A stretch of 64,000 nt of DNA from Cellvibrio polysaccharolyticus. Its GTDB lineage: Bacteria; Pseudomonadota; Gammaproteobacteria; Pseudomonadales; Cellvibrionaceae. Below, one piece after another: positions 61,431 to 64,000 of this stretch. The stretch covers positions 3,534,001-3,598,000 of the forward strand of contig NZ_PRDL01000001.1 of assembly GCF_015182315.1 (NCBI RefSeq), read 5' to 3'. A program made the translations under genes and the position numbers. The notes below the pieces were generated by a model. It ran no database searches. It saw only the letters and a list, made by a program, of their open reading frames with translations, and was not told the DNA's origin. How positions within the stretch are numbered: the first letter of the stretch is position 1; each line of letters begins with the position of its first letter.

Positions 61431-63859
61431 TAGGCTTCTCCCTGAACTTCCGCCACTTTTACGCCTAATATTTGTGCAATCAAACCCTCAGCCTTCTGCT
61501 CTAGGTTAATAATATCAGTTGCTACTTCTTCAAGACTACGTAATGGCTTATGCAGATAGAAATACTTATTGAAGCTGATTTCATAGCCAATTTTTACCGT
61601 GTCTAGGTTTATCCATGCCTCATCGACATGAGGCTTCACTTCGTCTAGGAAGTACTGGTAGATGCTTTGCTTCAATGGAACAGATTCTGTGTCACGCAGG
61701 TCTGAACTCGTCTCGTAAGTAATGAACTCGCCTTTTTTACCGCCTTCTGTGGTAGGAACGGGGTAATAACCAAAATCTGGCAGGTCAGCGACTTCACACT
61801 CATAGCGATCCAGCAGGTCGTTTAATTTTTCACCCGTTAATTTAACGGTCTTTTTCACCACTTTCTTGGCGGTTTCGTCATACCAGCTCACCGCGTTCAG
61901 GATGGCATTTTTCTCAGGTGCTGAAAGCTTAATGGCATGGGCTTTTAGCGATTTATCAACCTGGGTTTTAAAGCTATTGAAGTCATCAAATTCATTGCTA
62001 CCGATGTCAGCCATCAGCGTTTGTGCTGTTTCAAGCAATGCTTTTAGCGCCAGCCAGTGTTTCACATCAAGCAGTTTAGCCTTAGCCTTGGCATTGAGAC
62101 TGATGTCGTTTTCTTCACACCAAGAAAGAATGTCTTTCTCGATGGATTTTAAAAAGCTCTTTTTCTTGTCAGAACCATAGCCATTTTTTTCGTAAACACG
62201 TTCGTCGTGCTCTGCGTACACGTACTCCATCACTTCACTGAGCTGCTTATCAAAACGCAGTGGGGCTATTGCGTCTTGAGTGAACTTTGCTCTTCGGCGG
62301 TCTGGGCGCTCGATAGTGACTTTGTAGTAGCCAAAGTCGTCATTACTAAACACCTTACTGGCGATACCGATAGGATCATTGTTTGCATCAAGCGCTCTTT
62401 CAACATCCTCACACGCGAGGTAAGTATCGGTGATTTCCGTGATGTGCTCAGGCGCAAATTCGCAGTTTTTGTTACCCAAGTTCTTACGCAACTTACGGTA
62501 TAGCAAGCTGGCATCAATCAGTTGCACCTTGCCTTTGCGTGCCTCAGGTTTATTGTTGTTCAACACCCAAATGTAAGTGGTAATACCGGTGTTGTAGAAC
62601 AGGTTATTTGGTAACTGAACGATGGCATCTAGCATGTCGTTTTCAATGATGAAGCGACGAATGTTACTTTCGCCACCGCCCGCATCACCGGTAAAGAGCG
62701 ATGAGCCATTATGAACAGAAGCAATCCGGCTGCCTAATGGGCTTACGCTCGGATCTTTCATCTTATTGACCATTTCCATTAAGAAGAGCAGCTGGCCATC
62801 ACTTGAACGTGGCGTGGCATCCACCACTTCGAGATTTCCCCAATAGTCTTTCAGGCTAACCTTAAAACGCGGGTCGATCACATCACTGCCGTCTTTAATG
62901 TGCTTCTGTTCGGACGCCCAACTCTTACCATATGGCGGGTTAGACAACATAAAGTCAAAGCGAGAAGCCGCAAACTCGTCGGTAGACAAGGTTGAGCCTA
63001 CTTTGATGTTCTCAGGGTTGTTACCTTTGATCATCATGTCCGATTTACAAATCGCGTAGGTCTCGTCGTTGATCTCTTTGCCGTAAAGGTAAACATCACG
63101 GCTGTCGTTCGGGTATTTCTCTTCAATGAAGTTTTGAGATTCAGTCAACATACCACCGCTACCACACGCAGGGTCATACACTGTCATGGTAAGCGGTAAC
63201 TGGTCTTTCACTGGGTCAAACACCAGGTGCGTCATCAATTCAATCACTTCACGTGGCGTAAAGTGTTCACCTGCTTCTTCATTGTTTTCTTCGTTGAACT
63301 TGCGGATCAACTCTTCGAACACGTAACCCATACCCAGGTTAGTAAGGGCTGGCATCTTGTTGCCATCCGGGTCTTCGACCGTTTCATGAGTTAAGTTGAT
63401 GTAAGGGGAAACAAACTTTTCGACGACATCAAGCAGGACTTGCTTTGAGGCCATGTGACGAATTTGCGATTTGAGGTTAAAGCATTCAATGATCTCTTTA
63501 ACATTATCGCTAAAGCCAAGCAGGTACTCTTCAAAGTTGGCGAGTAATATCTGTTGGTTATTTGTCGCGGTGTTGAACAGGGATTTCAGAGTCCATTTAG
63601 ACGTATTGTAAAAGACATAACCACTGGCCGCCTTTAATGGTTCATCATCAAGCTCCGTGGCTTGCATCTCTTCTTTTTGGAACTTTACCTCTTCAAGCAC
63701 GGCTTCTTTGGTGGGTTCAAGTAACGTATCTAAACGTCGTAATACCACCATAGGTAAAATCACATCACGGTACTTACCGCGAACGTACACATCCCGTAAA
63801 CAGTCGTCGGCAATGTTCCAAATAAATGAGATGAGCTTGTTATGTACACTATGATCCAT
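61430..63859 (-). CDS. hsdM: Type I restriction enzyme, methylase subunit
   Basis: An 809-residue N6-adenine methyltransferase subunit, longer than the ~500-residue classic HsdM because of a C-terminal extension of about 280 residues. SAM motif I is YDPACGSGGML and the catalytic motif IV is SNPPYG (DFMLSNPPYGKSW). The N-terminal helical domain (LISFIWNIADDCLRDVY) is standard. The extension (after SFLKSIEKDILSWCEENDI) has mainly helical character. First gene of the operon; 141 bp of upstream sequence remain in the window. Confidence 0.95.
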   Translation of the reverse strand: MDHSVHNKLISFIWNIADDCLRDVYVRGKYRDVILPMVVLRRLDTLLEPTKEAVLEEVKFQKEEMQATELDDEPLKAASGYVFYNTSKWTLKSLFNTATNNQQILLANFEEYLLGFSDNVKEIIECFNLKSQIRHMASKQVLLDVVEKFVSPYINLTHETVEDPDGNKMPALTNLGMGYVFEELIRKFNEENNEEAGEHFTPREVIELMTHLVFDPVKDQLPLTMTVYDPACGSGGMLTESQNFIEEKYPNDSRDVYLYGKEINDETYAICKSDMMIKGNNPENIKVGSTLSTDEFAASRFDFMLSNPPYGKSWASEQKHIKDGSDVIDPRFKVSLKDYWGNLEVVDATPRSSDGQLLFLMEMVNKMKDPSVSPLGSRIASVHNGSSLFTGDAGGGESNIRRFIIENDMLDAIVQLPNNLFYNTGITTYIWVLNNNKPEARKGKVQLIDASLLYRKLRKNLGNKNCEFAPEHITEITDTYLACEDVERALDANNDPIGIASKVFSNDDFGYYKVTIERPDRRRAKFTQDAIAPLRFDKQLSEVMEYVYAEHDERVYEKNGYGSDKKKSFLKSIEKDILSWCEENDISLNAKAKAKLLDVKHWLALKALLETAQTLMADIGSNEFDDFNSFKTQVDKSLKAHAIKLSAPEKNAILNAVSWYDETAKKVVKKTVKLTGEKLNDLLDRYECEVADLPDFGYYPVPTTEGGKKGEFITYETSSDLRDTESVPLKQSIYQYFLDEVKPHVDEAWINLDTVKIGYEISFNKYFYLHKPLRSLEEVATDIINLEQKAEGLIAQILGVKVAEVQGEA

Positions 63860-64000
63860 TTTCTTTTCCTATTCAGTGTTGGTTGCACCCCACTTGGTTG
63901 CTGCAACGGCTTCACTATAAATTTAAAATTCAGTTCTTTATGTAACGTCTCAATGGTCGCTACATCGTTCGATTAACTTGTTCTACCCGGCGCAATGCTT
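63860..64000. other. Upstream region of the restriction operon
   Basis: 141 bp at the window edge, presumably holding the hsdM promoter on the minus strand. GGAAAAG lies just before the hsdM start as ribosome binding site. No gene is seen here. Confidence 0.35.

Overview
The window looks like chromosome from a gammaproteobacterium, most likely of the Cellvibrio/Cellvibrionaceae type. Grounds: the conserved order tsaD | rpsU-dnaG-rpoD-tRNA-Ile2 as in Pseudomonas-like genomes, the folB-folK pair, a secreted lipoprotein beta-galactosidase locus, a TonB receptor and a TorF-type porin. The taxonomic call is inference from gene content, not from a search.

Layout. 0-5 kb: a minus-strand sugar locus (GH2 beta-galactosidase lipoprotein, sugar-type MFS carrier, LacI regulator). 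5.4-10.6 kb: an Ogt-type DNA repair protein, tRNA-Asn, a remnant of a chemotaxis receptor, and a TonB-dependent siderophore receptor with a PepSY membrane protein. 10.8-15 kb: an A+T-rich array of promoterless-looking genes, all on the plus strand and separated by attC-like sites, read here as integron cassettes without an integrase in view. They hold a broken trypsin-like protease, an OLD-family ATPase/TOPRIM nuclease, a zinc-finger protein and a small MreB-like protein. 15.3-22.8 kb: a GntR-controlled operon for an AprA-like flavoprotein, a 4Fe-4S ferredoxin, an ABC importer whose binding protein carries a NosL-like C-terminal domain, a HEAT-repeat protein and a DUF971 protein; its substrate is unknown. 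22.9-27.9 kb: DUF411 protein, FUSC-family membrane protein, secreted amidohydrolase, small secreted Cys-rich protein, galE. 28-38.9 kb: a divergent response regulator/histidine kinase pair whose start codons overlap, a small secreted protein, and a 2514-residue surface protein with 37 tandem Ca-binding (thrombospondin type 3-like) repeats followed by a GlyGly-CTERM-like tail and then a beta-barrel domain with its own signal-like segment. 39-46 kb: TorF-like porin, EamA exporter, cca, pteridine reductase, CorA/ZntB-like transporter, CoA transferase. 46-53.2 kb: folK-folB, tsaD, then the rpsU-dnaG-rpoD macromolecular synthesis operon and tRNA-Ile2.

53.2-64 kb: directly after tRNA-Ile2 lies an accessory region. 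It begins with a complete IS3-family element (26-bp ends, canonical T TTT TTT frameshift site) that truncates the last gene of a five-gene minus-strand operon: hsdM, hsdS, a PD-(D/E)XK/DUF4268 nuclease-like gene, hsdR, and a GHKL ATPase-domain gene. The two extra genes make this more than a plain type I restriction-modification locus.

A further unexpected signal is a pair of ~110-bp palindromic elements (8990-9099 and 21276-21386). They share core and outer ends, but their long stem arms differ in sequence and stay self-complementary in each copy.
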